NCBI GenBank assembly: GCA_027186245.1
Contig: CP114484.1
Coordinates: 7,720,001 to 7,784,000 of the forward strand
DNA length: 64,000 nucleotides
Direction of reading: 5' to 3'
DNA from: Coriaria nepalensis
Taxonomy: Eukaryota > Streptophyta > Magnoliopsida > Cucurbitales > Coriariaceae
Every line of letters starts with the position of its first letter. The first letter of the stretch is position 1. Shown here piece after piece: positions 24,996 through 36,835 of this stretch. The notes under the pieces are model-generated. The model saw nothing but the letters and a program-made list of their open reading frames with translations, ran no database searches and had not been told where the DNA came from. The position numbers were made by a program, and so were the translations under genes.

Positions 24996-25861
24996 AAACC
25001 TTTCATTTGAACCCTAACTGATAGATCTTTCATCTTTGACCTTAAAGCTTAAACTTTTCATTTGAAACCCTTTTATCTTTCGTATTTAGCGATAAAGCTT
25101 ATACCTTTGATTTCAAACATTGTCATAGATCTTTCATTTTGGACCTTAGAGCTTAAATGATTCATTTTAAACTCTAAGTGATAGATCTTTCATCTTTAAC
25201 CTTCAAGCTTAAACATTTCATTTAAAATCCTAAGTGATAAATCTTTCATCTTTGACCTTAAAATTTATACCTTTCATTTGAAACTCTAAGAGATTGATCT
25301 TTCATCTTTGACATTAAAGGTTAAACTTTTCATTTGAAACCCAAAGTCTTAGATATTTCATCATTGACCTTAATGCTTAAACCATTCTATTGAACACTAA
25401 GTTTTAATCTTTCATTTTGTTACCTTAAAGCTTAAACCTTTAATTTGAAACCCTAAGTGATAGATCTTTTATCCTTGATCTTAAAGCTTAAACCTTTCAT
25501 TTGAAACCTTAAGTCTCAAATCTTACATTTTTTACCTTAAAGCTTTAAACCTTTCACTTTCAAACTCTAAGTCTTAGATATTTCATCCTTCATCATAAAG
25601 CTTCAATGTTTCTATCGAACCCTATGTGTTAGATCTTTCATCTTAGACATTAAACCTTAAATCTTTCATTTGAAACCCTAAGTCTTAGATACTTTGTCTT
25701 TGACCTTAAAGCTTAAATCTTTTGTTTGAAACCCTAAGTCTTAGATCTTTCATATTTGACCTTAAAGCTTAAACATTTCACTTTCAAACCCGAATTCCTA
25801 AATCTTTCATGTTTGACCTTAAAGCTTAGACCTTTCTATCGAAACCAAAGTCTAGAGTCTT
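24996..25861 (+). repeat. 56-bp satellite-like tandem array, about 15 copies
   Basis: The unit runs ACCTTTCATTTGAAACCCTA then AGTCTTAGATCTTTCATCTT then TGACCTTAAAGCTTAA, with a regular spacing of about 56 bp over 866 bp. The two halves of the unit (CTTTCATTTGAAACCCTAAG and CTTTCATCTTTGACCTTAAA) match at about two thirds of positions, so the unit looks like a doubled 28-bp monomer. Many copies hold AAACCCTAA, a telomere-like word, but no run of the telomere heptamer occurs. Confidence 0.9.
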
Positions 25862-26110
25862 GATGGCTCTATGGGACTTCAAAGGCTCATCGAGCCACCA
25901 GGATGGGATATTAGAGACTTAGAAGTCTATGAGCTTATAGATCAATTGTTTAATGGGTTCTTGACAGTCCTCATCCAACCCTCGAGATCTAAAGACATAA
26001 GACTTAGAAACCCTAATTCATATATGTATGGCTCGATGGGACTTGAAAGGGCCCATCGAGCCATATGGGTGAGAGATCATAGACTTAGAAGTTTCTGACC
26101 TTATATCTCG
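25862..26110 (+). repeat. 84-bp-family flank with direct and inverted repeats
   Basis: Two related segments about 166 bp apart begin GATGGCTCTATGGGACTTCA (25862) and ATGGCTCGATGGGACTTGAA (26028). Both contain GACTTAGAAGT, like the 84-bp units before the 56-bp array. The second holds a perfect 13-bp inverted repeat, ATGGCTCGATGGG facing CCCATCGAGCCAT (26028-26064). Confidence 0.8.
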
Positions 26111-26111
26111 A

Positions 26112-28190
26112 CTAACGTTGAAATCTAATTGTCTCTAGATAGGTTGCCACACCAGAAAGTTGAACTATCATCTCATTGAAGTATGTCTTGAAATCACGAA
26201 CCTTGTATGCTCTGGCCATCTTATAGAATAGCTTGAGAAGCCTACTACATTTGAATATAGCCTTAAATGTTTTTTCTAAAGCGCCACATGCATGCATATG
26301 TTTTGCATTTTGGTAAATACTTCGTATAGTATTATTAATATTTTTTTCCCAATTCAATACAAAATCAAATATGTGGCATCAAGGATCAAACCCTTTAGCT
26401 TACTCAAGAACCAAGTCCATGATTCATCATTCTCTGAATCAGCTAATTCACGCTATTGGATAAAGTTGGATATTACCGTAATGAGCAGTTGCAGTCAGAA
26501 GCATGCCTTTGTATTTGTACTTCAAAAGGTTCCATCAACATAAATAACTCTTCTAAAAAATCCAAACCCCTTGATTGTTGCTCCAAAAGCCCTGAAGTAA
26601 TAAAGGAATATGTTGTTTACATCTATCGTGAGGGAAGTTACAGAATCTGAATTAATCATTTTCATCATGCATGTATTGGTAAATCTTTTTAACTATCCTC
26701 GATCGTATCTCAAATAAGGTCTTGTATAATAGATCTTGATTTTCATGTCTTTCACTAACTAATATTTACCCCGAGATCATTTCAGAAAATATCAAAGAAA
26801 AGTCATGCTTTAGGTGTCTTGTTACATCCTTGGTACTTGGCCTTCATATATTGTCCAATCATAGATGTCAATGCTTGCTGATGATTGCCTTACCTGAATG
26901 TAAAATTATAGGTGTGCTAATCTTTATAGGTTTGAATTTGGAAAAATGAAGAATTCTTCCTTCTCATTACATGGATTCGCCATTAGTAATTTAGATCTAT
27001 ACATACAAAAACAAATGTAGTCTTATTCAACTTCTTAACATTGAATTCAAAATTTCATCATATCGCATGCATATGTACACTTGCCTTTAGTTTAAGATAA
27101 ACCTTCCCTCTGCTCGATTGGAAAGAAACAACCAGAACTAAATTGCTTTCAACGCATGTAGAGGGCTGGGTAGCAATAGGGATAAGAAAAGTATTATCTT
27201 CAATTTCATTTCTAGGTTGTGGTGAACACAGTATACTCAGTGATAATTGCAGGACTTCTTTATCGACAAGTATATTAACTAAGTTATCTTAGGGTGATAA
27301 AGTGTCATATAAATTCTTTGTAATTTTTACTCCTATAAATAAGTCATCCTCGTAGTGTAGATTATCAATATTACCTTCGTTGTTGTTATTAGTGTCGAGT
27401 TCTTCCTCCATTCTTTCAACATCAACATCAACATTACCATTGTCATCCTCATCATCATTGTGATTTTTATCACTACCATGATCATAATCATAAGAGTCCA
27501 TACTACCTTCATTGTTGTGATTAGTGACACCTTCTTTCTACATTCATTCAACATCAAGATTACCATCCTCAACAAAATTTGCAATCTCATCCTCATCATT
27601 ATTGTGATTTATATCACTACCATGATCATAATAAAAAAAAATTCATATTGCATTCATTGTTGCGATTAGTGTCATGATCTTCCTCTACACTTTCAACATC
27701 AACATCACCATCCTTAACATAATTTGCAATCTCATCCTTTTCATCATCAACATCAACATCACCATCCTCAACATAATTTGCAATCTCATCCTTTTCATCA
27801 TCAACATCAACATCACCATCCTCATCCACATCATCATCCTCATTATCATCCTCATCATTCATTGTGATTTCTATCACTATCATGATCATAATCATAAAAA
27901 TTCACATAATTATCAAGATTATTAGCAGCAAGATCAGGTACGTCACTCTTACGATCCTCATAGTTATAAGTAGCAGGATCAGGTATGTCTTTCCTAAAAA
28001 GATCATGAACATTAGGAATGTTTGGTAATTGACGATGTTTTTCCCCATGTGAATCTCTTTGAGTTTTCAGAATTAATTTCATGTTTATAAGAGATTTTTT
28101 CTCTTTAGATTGCAAGTGGCGGAAAAATTCTCTTAGATTTTGGTTATTTTTTATATATAGTAGGGAAGACAACAATATACCCACTGGTTT
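26112..28190 (-). pseudogene. Mutator-like (MuDR) transposase, degenerate
   Basis: On the minus strand the 5' part (28190-27290) encodes a short N-terminal segment and then a long Asp/Glu-rich region with 18-residue repeats. It is followed, with stops, by words typical of plant MuDR proteins: the zinc/DNA-binding type NFEFNVKKLNKTTFVFVCID (about 27050), GNHQQALTSMIGQYMKAKYQ (about 26870) and, near the end, MARAYKVRDFKTYFNEM with VATYLETIRF (26206-26130), which precedes the usual transposase C-terminus. The catalytic core between these words is largely missing or scrambled. It has many stops and frameshifts. Boundaries are approximate. Confidence 0.75.
27330..27870 (-). repeat. Coding minisatellite (54-bp and related units) in the MuDR relic
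   Basis: Units encode the 18-residue acidic repeat DGDVDVDDEKDEIANYVE; CAATCTCATCC words at 27727 and 27781 show an exact 54-bp step. Shorter CATCAACATCA and ATCCTCATCATT runs flank them. Larger related blocks near 27380-27480 and 27500-27620 repeat ACTACCTTCATTGTTGTGAT-like words. Variation is by multiples of three in the best copies. Confidence 0.85.
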
Positions 28191-28199
28191 GTATTACAA

Positions 28200-29700
28200 T
28201 TGCAATCCAAATTCATCACGATCAATGTCGATAAAATCATAAACAACTTTCAACAACTGAATATAAGTGACATTAGACTTAATTATAGTTCTAGTTAATC
28301 CCTCTGTGACATTTGATGCCAATACCACCAACTCTTTTTCCCATTTTGATTCACATTCTCTTTCCATTCACCATCAAACATATTATTACAAAATGAGATT
28401 TTCATTTTTATACAAGAAAAAAAAAAGCCAAGTCAATGATCTTGATAATAAGAAATAAATAAATTACAAACTAGTGCTTGATGGTCGAAGTCAATCATTA
28501 ATGCTTGATTGCTTGAACCATGAATCCATCGAGCAATCGTGCATCGATCCATCAAGATTTACTATGCAAACTCAGATTTCTAGAAATAATAATATCAATT
28601 ATGATTATCCATTAACAATTTAAAGAGAATCTATAAACTTTCAAAAATACCGTTGGTTTAGCTTGCAAAGAGAAAGCAAAGGAATGACGAAAGGAGGCAA
28701 AGTGAAGCTCGAAGAACAGATTAGAAATGACCAATTGAATTATAGCAATTGAATTTTTTTTTCTTTTTATTTTAGGGTTATATTTTGAATTTCGGCTTTT
28801 TTTTTTAGTTACTGTTGATTTTGAGCTGCTTGCGTGAGGGAGCGGAAGTTGATGATGGCATTTTTGTAATTTTGTAGGAAATGGTCGAGGGCTTTTCTGA
28901 ATTTTGCAAGGGTAGAGGATGAGGGCATTATAGTAATTTCAGATTTTTATTACTTATTTAAAATTAATAATAAAGAAGGGGGCTATTAGGCCAAGAAAAT
29001 CTTTTGATGGGTAATTTTTTAAAAAACTTGCTTTTGGAAGGACTTTTTAGCCAAGTGACCTATTTTTAATATTTAATTTTTCGTTGTTAAATATAGATTT
29101 ATTTTTAGCCTAAAATATATATTGATCCTTGCTAAAATACATGCCTCTGATTCTTTTATTCGTCTACGGCCCTACCTGTAGGGTATGTTACCCAAGCAAG
29201 ATATCCATGAGATACACTAGTCATGAGGTACACTAGTCACCATTATAATCGATAACTCATTTTTGGACCACCTATAAGTCTGTCTCTCGTTACTCATATA
29301 CCACCCGATGGTTTGACATTGATACATTTCTTGATAGTGGGAGGTGAAGTAATGGCACACAGATTAAGCGCTCCATTTGTGAAGGGATTCCACAAACGAC
29401 AGTTTGAATTGTATAATAATGCAAGGGGAAAAAAGATTTCTTACAAAATGCTTCTTAATCTGATTTATTTAACTCACTCAAATCCACTCAAGTTACGCAG
29501 CTCTGTCCAAATGCCTTACATACCTATACATAAACAAACCTACATTGCACTATATTTTGAATTTGAAAGGAAGGAAAAAAAACGTATAACGAGACCAAAG
29601 AATTGAAGAGCCAGATGCACTTTTGCATCTATACTTTGAAGTTCTCCTTGCCCGGTCACTTCACCAGTGAGTAGTAGGTCTAAGACCATCAAGTGAAAGC
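28200..29700. other. Intergenic DNA downstream of the kinase gene
   Basis: No gene was recognised. Near 28490-28556 there are CATCGAGCAATCG and CATCGATCCATCAAG words that resemble the 84-bp repeat family at 24.6-26.1 kb. The last part (about 29610-29717) is the 3' untranslated region of the kinase gene and contains the relic of its lost tail. Confidence 0.5.
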
Positions 29701-29717
29701 TTCTGATCATACGTTTT

Positions 29718-32700
29718 TTACGTATCATCCAATAGTAAACAAGCATATCGTTGTTGATGTTTCTGTTCGGTCCAAATCCGGCCACTCCTATTTCCCACAT
29801 CATTCCCGGTTTTTGACATGTATTTACCATCCATAAGCAAATTGCCTTCAAGAATTCGCAACACCTTCACAAATTGACAAAAAGAACAAAAGAAACTAAT
29901 AAGTACTTCAATTTTCTATAGTAGTACTAGATCACAGAAGAATATCAAAATATTTCGAATTAATTACCTGTGACATGCGGGGCCTAGCATTCGGATTGCG
30001 TTGAATGCATAACGAAGCAGCATGGACCATGCAGTAGACTTCATGCTCGGAATAACTATTCCCCAACCTTGCGTCCAGCAGCTTATCTACAGAAAACTCT
30101 TCTAATAAAGGTCGTGCCTGTTTCAGAACATAATAAAGGCTAATAAGTATATGCGTAATTTTTTTATACTCATTAACAGGAAAGAAACTCACTAATGGGA
30201 GAATCGTACCCACTCGGCGAGACATTGTTGGCCCTTGGGTCGCTTGAGGTCCACTGCTTTTCGGCCCGTGATTAGCTCAACCAGTACCACCCCAAAGGAG
30301 TAAACATCAGCTTTTTCGGTTATTTGGCCACTTTGAGCATACTCTGGAGCCAAATACCTACATGACATATATAACACACAATGGATTATTGAAACAGTAA
30401 TTTGGAGAAACTGGAATTTATGCCAAATGGTAATTTTAGTTACACTGACATGTTACTATAAAAATTATGTGGAAATAGATAGGAATTTTGTGGCCATGAA
30501 GAGGATTTTAGAGTTAGACTGGAGTTTCAAATGCTCAAACATATGGATCCAATTTGCCATGTCAGATGTTGAGGTGGGAATAAGAGATTTTACCCGAAAG
30601 TTCCAATCACTCTGGTTTCAACAGCCATATCTCCATCTGGCTGCCACCTTGCCAGGCCAAAGTCCCCAACCTTGCCACAATGGAAGCAAAAGAAAATAAA
30701 TACATAAAGCTCAAGGAAAAAAAAAATACGACATTGAGTTTGAACCACGACCATAACATCATTAGGGCAATTTTTTAAGATCACGAAAATCTGCAGTAAA
30801 AAGAAAATAAACTCTTCCAACTCTCCATTCTTAAGGAGAATAGTAATCAATACCAGTGGTTCGAAATCATGGTTTACAATAATGTTATTTGGCCGCATGT
30901 CACGGTGGACTATACACCCCACTCTACATTCTTCATGAAGATATCTCAGCCCCCGTGCAGCTCCCACAGCTATTTTCTGCCTTGCAGACCATTCTAGTGG
31001 GTCCCACTTCCGTCCTAAAACAAAACCTCAATACTTAGTTTTGCACTCATAACTAGACATGTATAGTATTATCAAACCATAACTGCATTTGGAAACAAGT
31101 TTTGCACTCTAAGCTTACCGTTTCTAATGCTCTGTTTGTACATAATTTATTAAATGTTCAAACTTTTAAACATGTTAAATCGAAGTTGAAATCTAATTTT
31201 ATACCAACAATCCAGTTTCTGAAATCGAAAACCACTTACGAAAATCAAGCCTATGATCACATTTGGGCATTCTAAACTCTAGTTTGCCAAAAACAGTATT
31301 TCAAACACAAAATCCAAGTCTAAGTTTACAAACTAACCAAAACACATTTTCCTCCAACTCCATTTTCCCAAAAATAAATAATAAAAATGTACACTAATAG
31401 AAAAAGAAGTACTACCATATAGATGAGAATCCAGTGAACCATTACAGATATATTCATAAACCAGCAATCTTCTTTTGTCCTCGATACAAAAGCCAATCAA
31501 CAGGACCACATTCCGATGCTGAGCACAGCTAAGAACCTCTACTTCCGAGCAAAATTCATGGTCCCCTTGAGAGCTAGCCAGCTTATGCTGCTTAACAGCT
31601 ACCATTTGACCATCAGACAGTACTCCTCTATAAACCGATCCAAACCCTCCTTCCGCCAAGAAATTTTCTTGTGAAAACCCGTTAGTAGCAAGCTCCAGCT
31701 CAGCATAACTGAACCACCTTGGAGGGTTTCCGAAAACCGGCGCCTTATGTTGACAAAAGGAACATAATGGAGGAGGGCCCAGAGGCATGTTTCTTGACAA
31801 AGAAACCACTTCCCGTACATTTCTTCCACTGAAATCTATATCTGTCCTATTATCAAGCTTTGGAAATTGAGCATGAGAAGGTAAAACTTCTTTCACCCTT
31901 GGTTGGTATCTTGAGTTCAAAGAAGTCGTAGATAAAATTTCATTTTCCAAGTCAGAATTGGATCTGTTTTCATGATTCTCTTTGATGAGTACTACTATTG
32001 ATGCTTCCTCTTTCTTCATAATATCTCTGTTTATGTTGGAGATTAATATAGGTGAAGTTCCTGGATTGGAGCTTGATACAGATGAGGTTCCTGCTTCAGT
32101 GGCAGTAAATGGAATACTTAATTCTGGGCTACTACTTGGAGTAGTAGTTCCTTTCAGGGCACAAATGGAATTAAGTGAATTTTTCAAATTCTCATTCACA
32201 ATTTTAGAGCTCTCATCAAGCGCATGGGATGGAATGGAGGAAACCTCAGTCTTCTTTGGAGGGGACCCCACCAAATTCAGGCGGAGAACTTTCGGTTGCG
32301 ATCGTTTCATAACCACAATGTTGCATTGCAGCTCTTCCATGCAGCATTTCTCTTCATTTTTCAGGTGCCTGGAAACAAATTATACATTTATCTCCATAAC
32401 TAGTAAATTAAGATGAAAATGTGGTGAGATATAAGAATAGATCATTAAAAGATAAAGACATTACTTGTCAAGTACAACCCAAGTGGCTTGAGCCTTCTTA
32501 ACCTCTGCAGCAACTGCACCATTGAGCGATCCCAAAAGAATTTTGATCTTAACATTTATCTGTGAACAGAAAGCCAAGAAGGGAATATAAATTTTATTTT
32601 ATAATATGTAGATCGTTGGGTCTTCATTCAAATTTACAGAATTTTATTTTTTTGGGCAAATGAAGTGAACATGACTACCTTATTTTGATCATAAACATTA

Positions 32701-33120
32701 TGAAGCTGAAGGATCATTTGGGAACACGAATCCGCTATCTCACATTTCTGCTCAGAACTTGCTCCTGAATGAGACTTTCTGTTATTATTACTATTATTAG
32801 CACAATCCCCAGAAAATCTCGGAAACCTCAAAAATTTTCTGCCTGAAGAAAAAAAATGAAAAATCAGTTAAGTTAATCCAAGTAGAAGTCAAGATTGTCA
32901 TCGCAATTAATAAGAACTTGGAACAAAAGAGGAGTATAGTACCGGAACTTTGAGGTGGCACAACAACGAGCAGAGTTATGTAATCACTGGGCTGGACAAC
33001 ATGAGCCAGAGCCCACATCAAAGCAGCCTTGGGAATCTCTTTGGCCGCTTTTACCGCAACAACCACCTTCTCTCCACCATCAGGAGAGCCTTTCTCTTCC
33101 TCCTCCTTCCCCTTCTTCAT
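29718..33120 (-). CDS. Protein kinase with N-terminal USP-like domain ('inactive protein kinase SELMODRAFT_444075' group)
   Basis: Nine exons join without a frame break: 33120-32943, 32842-32679, 32559-32465, 32368-31416, 31014-30854, 30670-30594, 30357-30210, 30117-29968, 29864-29718, giving 690 residues. Residues 18-145 form a USP-like alpha/beta domain ([20 protein letters not shown], later TWVVLDKHLKNEE). A serine-rich linker and [18 protein letters not shown] precede the kinase domain: glycine loop about 383-394 (EGGFGSV), VAVK Lys 405, HRD 500-502 in [11 protein letters not shown] 520-522 and APE 546-548. So the key catalytic residues are present despite the family's 'inactive' name. 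No signal peptide or membrane segment is seen, so it is probably a cytoplasmic receptor-like kinase; its ligand and substrate are unknown. The start is the first ATG in frame, within a Lys/Glu-rich leader. The tail stops at 29720-29718, before the conserved KLSLDGLRP segment, which lies beyond the stop. Confidence 0.93.
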
Positions 33121-34330
33121 AAGAACTTTTTTCTTTCTCAAAAGAACTCTGCTTAGAACAATTCAATTTTCAATTTTCACTGTTGATTAGAAAAAAGTTG
33201 TAAAAGTGAAGGACCACAAGGAGAAAATATCTGATATCCATCTGATTTCAAGGATCAAGACAAAAAATTTTGAATCCTGTAATTAGTAGAATAACCCTTT
33301 TTTTCTTTCCAACACCAAAATTCGTAGAATTTTTTTATACCCTTTTTTTTTCCTGGTTCAGAAATTTGAAATACAAAATGAGAGAAAAATTAACATAGAA
33401 CTAACTAATAGACACCTCAGCTTAAAAGGAGAAATAAGATCTCCAGTAAGAGTAGTAATTACTATTAGTAGTAGCAGCTCTCCTTCACATCTTTACGTTC
33501 AAACCAAAAAAGAAATAAATTACGAATAAATTATAAAAAAGAAAAACTATCAACTCAATTGATATGACCAGAGATTGCTGAGAGAAGAAGTCTCTGTTGA
33601 GCTTCGTCTGTTTTGCGTAATTTTTTATGCAGTGATTCTATTAAGCTAAAACCAACCTACTAGGCCTCCTCCTATACAAGTACAAAATGAGTTTTTATCA
33701 GGGAAAAAGAAAGTAGTAATTTTCTTTTCTTTTCGCGGAAGCCAAACAGATTACGACAAAAGTAACCCAAAAACCCACGAGAAATTCAGAAACTCATTAA
33801 CAAAATCCAAAGAAACAAACATCTTCTTCATAAATGGAAGGAATCCCTTTTCTTTTTTTCATTTCCTTCTAACTATTAGCAGACAAAACCAGAACTAAGA
33901 AAATTACCCATCTCAATACTTCAATTTCCTTTCGCTCTGTTTTTTTCCTGCAGCGAGAAGTCTTCTTTCTTTGTTTTCCCACACGTTCACGACAAGCAAA
34001 TAGAGCCGGAAATGGTACGCACCCCGCACCACTAGAAAGCCTCGGTGGTAGAAGTAATAATTACAAGTCATAGAAGAAGGAAGGTGAGAGAGAGATAAAG
34101 AGTATTAATGGTGAAAAGCACGGTCCTATCAATCGTCGAAGAAGAAAAAGAACTAAACCAAATATCAGCGCAGAATTCAAATAAGCAAACATTAATTATA
34201 ATAAGAATAGGTAAAACCTCTGTCGCTGCCTGAGTTGTCTCTGTTTGTACAGAGCGGTCAATCTCTGGATCGCCGTCGTGATTTATTGCCCGATTGGAAA
34301 ATGTCCCCACTTTTTCGTATTTATTACTGA
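33121..34330 (-). other. 5' region of the kinase gene, possible untranslated exon and intron
   Basis: Upstream of the kinase ATG is 1.2 kb without a coding frame of its own. A candidate untranslated exon ends near 34218 with ACAGAG then GTTTTACC on the minus strand, a plausible splice donor. Possible acceptors (for example GCTGCAG near 33950) lie downstream. A leader intron of this kind is common in plant kinase genes, but cDNA would be needed to place it. Confidence 0.35.
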
Positions 34331-35830
34331 TTTGACATTCTCTCTTTCATCATTCAAGAATCAAAGGTAAATTTAATTACTTAATTAGCAGTTAATTAAC
34401 ACTAAAACTACCCACTAGTTATTATCATTAACAGCATGATAGTTATGATTAACTGATAATTTCACGTTCATATTTAGTAAATCTTCTTTGTGGATGCTTC
34501 GCTACTTGCTCGTTTATTTAATTTTTTTGGTATAAATTTTATGTTTATTTTTTACAATATCATATAGTTATAAATAGGTTCCGGTCAGAAACTAATGTCC
34601 TGGTCAATATTTCGAGGTCCCGACCAGTTCCCTGCCGACAGTAAGCGAGCTGGGGCAGTCGGGGCAGTGGACATTTTATTGTTTTTTATTTTTTCCTTAA
34701 TTTATTTAATAAAATATTTATAACTTAAAAATATTTTTAAATATTTATAGGATTAAAATTTTTAATTATTCTTTAATTTTAATTATAAAATAAGATAATT
34801 ATTATTTTTGTTCTAGTAAAAGAAAGGAGTGAAAAAAGAAAAATAAAAAGAAAAAAATTATAAAAAAACAGCTGGACCCCAAATCCTAACTAAAAATATT
34901 TTCCTCAAAATTTTCCATTAACTTATCAATTGGGGTCTTAATTAAAATTAAAATTTATAAAAAAGCTCCAACCGAAATAAACAATTTCGATTGGATTTCG
35001 GTCGGGGTAATTTCTTTCCACGTACTTAATCATGGATAATATGTATAATGTTATTATTTTTAGATAATAATATAAGAACTTAGAGCTTATAAATTAAATT
35101 CTAAATTATTTTCAAACCTCTAAAAAGAAATCAAGACTTGAAAATATAAAGTTCAGATTATATTAGAGTGTCATGTTATAAGAATGGTAATAAACGATAA
35201 TTGAATTAAAATTTAAGTTAATTCTTATATAGAAAATGGCTCCACAAGCCTTGTCAAACATTAATAGTGAAAAAAAAGTAAAAAAAAGATAGTGGAATAG
35301 AAAATGGTATAAAACACATTATTGGAGGGACAAGAGGGAGAAACAAAATTATATGTACAGTCTGATTATGTGTTTTCATGGAAGAATGTGCTTATAATAA
35401 TTTAAGACATCTAATTGCCTAAACATTGTGTGGCTCTTTACTCCACATATAGCTTAGTGATTAGGATACACTTCCTATAAAATTTGGCAGTGCATTAATT
35501 CTATCATCATTATCATTATCATTATCCTAATTTGTTTCTTTATTTAAGAAAATTGTTGCAGACTACTAGCTATTGATTATTAATTAATCTTTTATATCTT
35601 TTAAATTGATTATTTGATTGATCTCCTCATTTTAATTAATGAACTACCATCCTTAGAGGTCAATCATTTCGAATTTTGTCGTATATTTAAATGATTATAT
35701 TTGTTTAATTTCAATACTCCTATAATTAATGGGTTATATCTACTCTCAACAAGTTATCATAGTTAAAAGTTATTTAGTGTTTACAAACTTGCCCACCAGA
35801 GTTGTATATCAGACACCAAATCCTTAACTC
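34331..35830. other. Intergenic DNA with a GC-rich island
   Basis: No gene was recognised. At 34577-34670 a GC-rich island in very AT-rich DNA holds GAGGTCCCGACCAG, GGGGCAGTCGGGGCAGT and TTCCGGTCAG words. A related TTTCGGTCGGGG word occurs near 34995. It could be part of a small unclassified element. Confidence 0.4.
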
Positions 35831-36790
35831 ACTGAGATGAAGCAGCATAACTCTTCTTCAATAAGCTATTCTCCCTTTGAAGCTGAACATAGCGGGAGAC
35901 GGGGAGGACAAAGTATTGCGGTTAGAGAAGCAACTGCCATCATATCTTGTAAGCAGAATAAACACTTAGGTTAGCTAATGGGGGAGCTAAATGAGCCAAA
36001 ATGACAACAAGTTTAGAAAGAAAGTTACCATCGCAAGGCTGGAGTAGAGGAGGTTAAACACTTCAAACAGAGGGAGTTACACTAATTGGCCGATGACTTG
36101 AGACAGCACTAGTTGAGGGATCTTCTTAATGAACTGAGTTAGGGAAGAAAATGAGACACTCGACTCATTTGCTACCACCAACCACCAAGGATTGCAAAGG
36201 ATCGAGCCTATACATGAGGACCAATCATGGGGCTAAGTACTAACCCCGGGTTGAGCAGTATCCTTAGGCAAACCTGAGGCTGAGATGATTCTCGAGTAGG
36301 AGAGCCCTGAGGAGAGGGAGTATCCCTCAAAGTTTGAAGGGTCGATGACCAAGGACAAAAGGGGAGCGGCTGTTAGTTTGGCTCATTTTCATGAGGCCCA
36401 CTATAGTCTTTACTCTCTTCTTTGAGAAAGCCTTCTTCTTCTCCCTCTGCAGCCTCTTTTAGGCCTTGAGTTGGGCCTCAGCCAGAGCATCAAGCTCAAC
36501 ATAGGAGCGCTCTGTAAAATAAAAAAGGTTAGAGATCTTCAAATGAAAATGACTAAGTACGAATAAATAACAAAGCAACCTACCCTCAACCTCAATAGCC
36601 TTAACTACCCTAAGAGGGGTAGATTTTTATGGAAACATTCTCCTTGATGAGGCCACAAGCCGTCTGGCACTAGGGAGTTAGGACAGCCTCCCAATATCGC
36701 TCCATAGCCAGGTTATATAAAATCCTTCTTCAGGTAGTCTCATCCTCATCCGAGAGGTTCTAAGTTTATTCGAGTTGCAAGTTGAGCAAA
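35830..36790 (-). mobile_element. Retroelement relic, gag-like, low certainty
   Basis: On the minus strand short broken frames read ILYNLAMERYWEAVLTP and, after an apparent splice-like junction, ERSYVELDALAEAQLKA followed by a Lys/Arg-rich stretch. This resembles the coiled-coil gag or 'putative plant transposon' proteins that accompany plant gypsy elements. Stops are frequent. Assignment to a family is uncertain. Confidence 0.4.
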
Positions 36791-36835
36791 AAGTTTAGGG
36801 AGCCCTATAAAAAGTTGAGCAATTAATAATCCAAC

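Noticed and set aside
24996..25861. CRISPR-like regular repeats
   Set aside because: The repeats are adjacent without unique spacers, they diverge from each other, and the sequence is plant nuclear DNA. It is a tandem satellite.
24996..25861. Interstitial telomere array
   Set aside because: AAACCCTAA words are present once per 56-bp unit but never in a run of the heptamer.
27460..27925. Plus-strand frames rich in Ile and Asn
   Set aside because: They are antisense shadows of the acidic minisatellite in the MuDR relic.
29540..29851. Longer minus-strand frame through the kinase 3' end
   Set aside because: It is in a different frame from exon 9. The splice-derived frame gives the family words [12 protein letters not shown] and stops at 29718.
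31599..32416. Additional frames on both strands over the kinase exon 4
   Set aside because: They overlap the long kinase exon in other frames and lack any family resemblance.
32797..33141. Kinase start at 33141
   Set aside because: The codon there is TTG. The first ATG in that frame is at 33120, before [12 protein letters not shown], and the family normally starts at about this distance from the USP-like domain.
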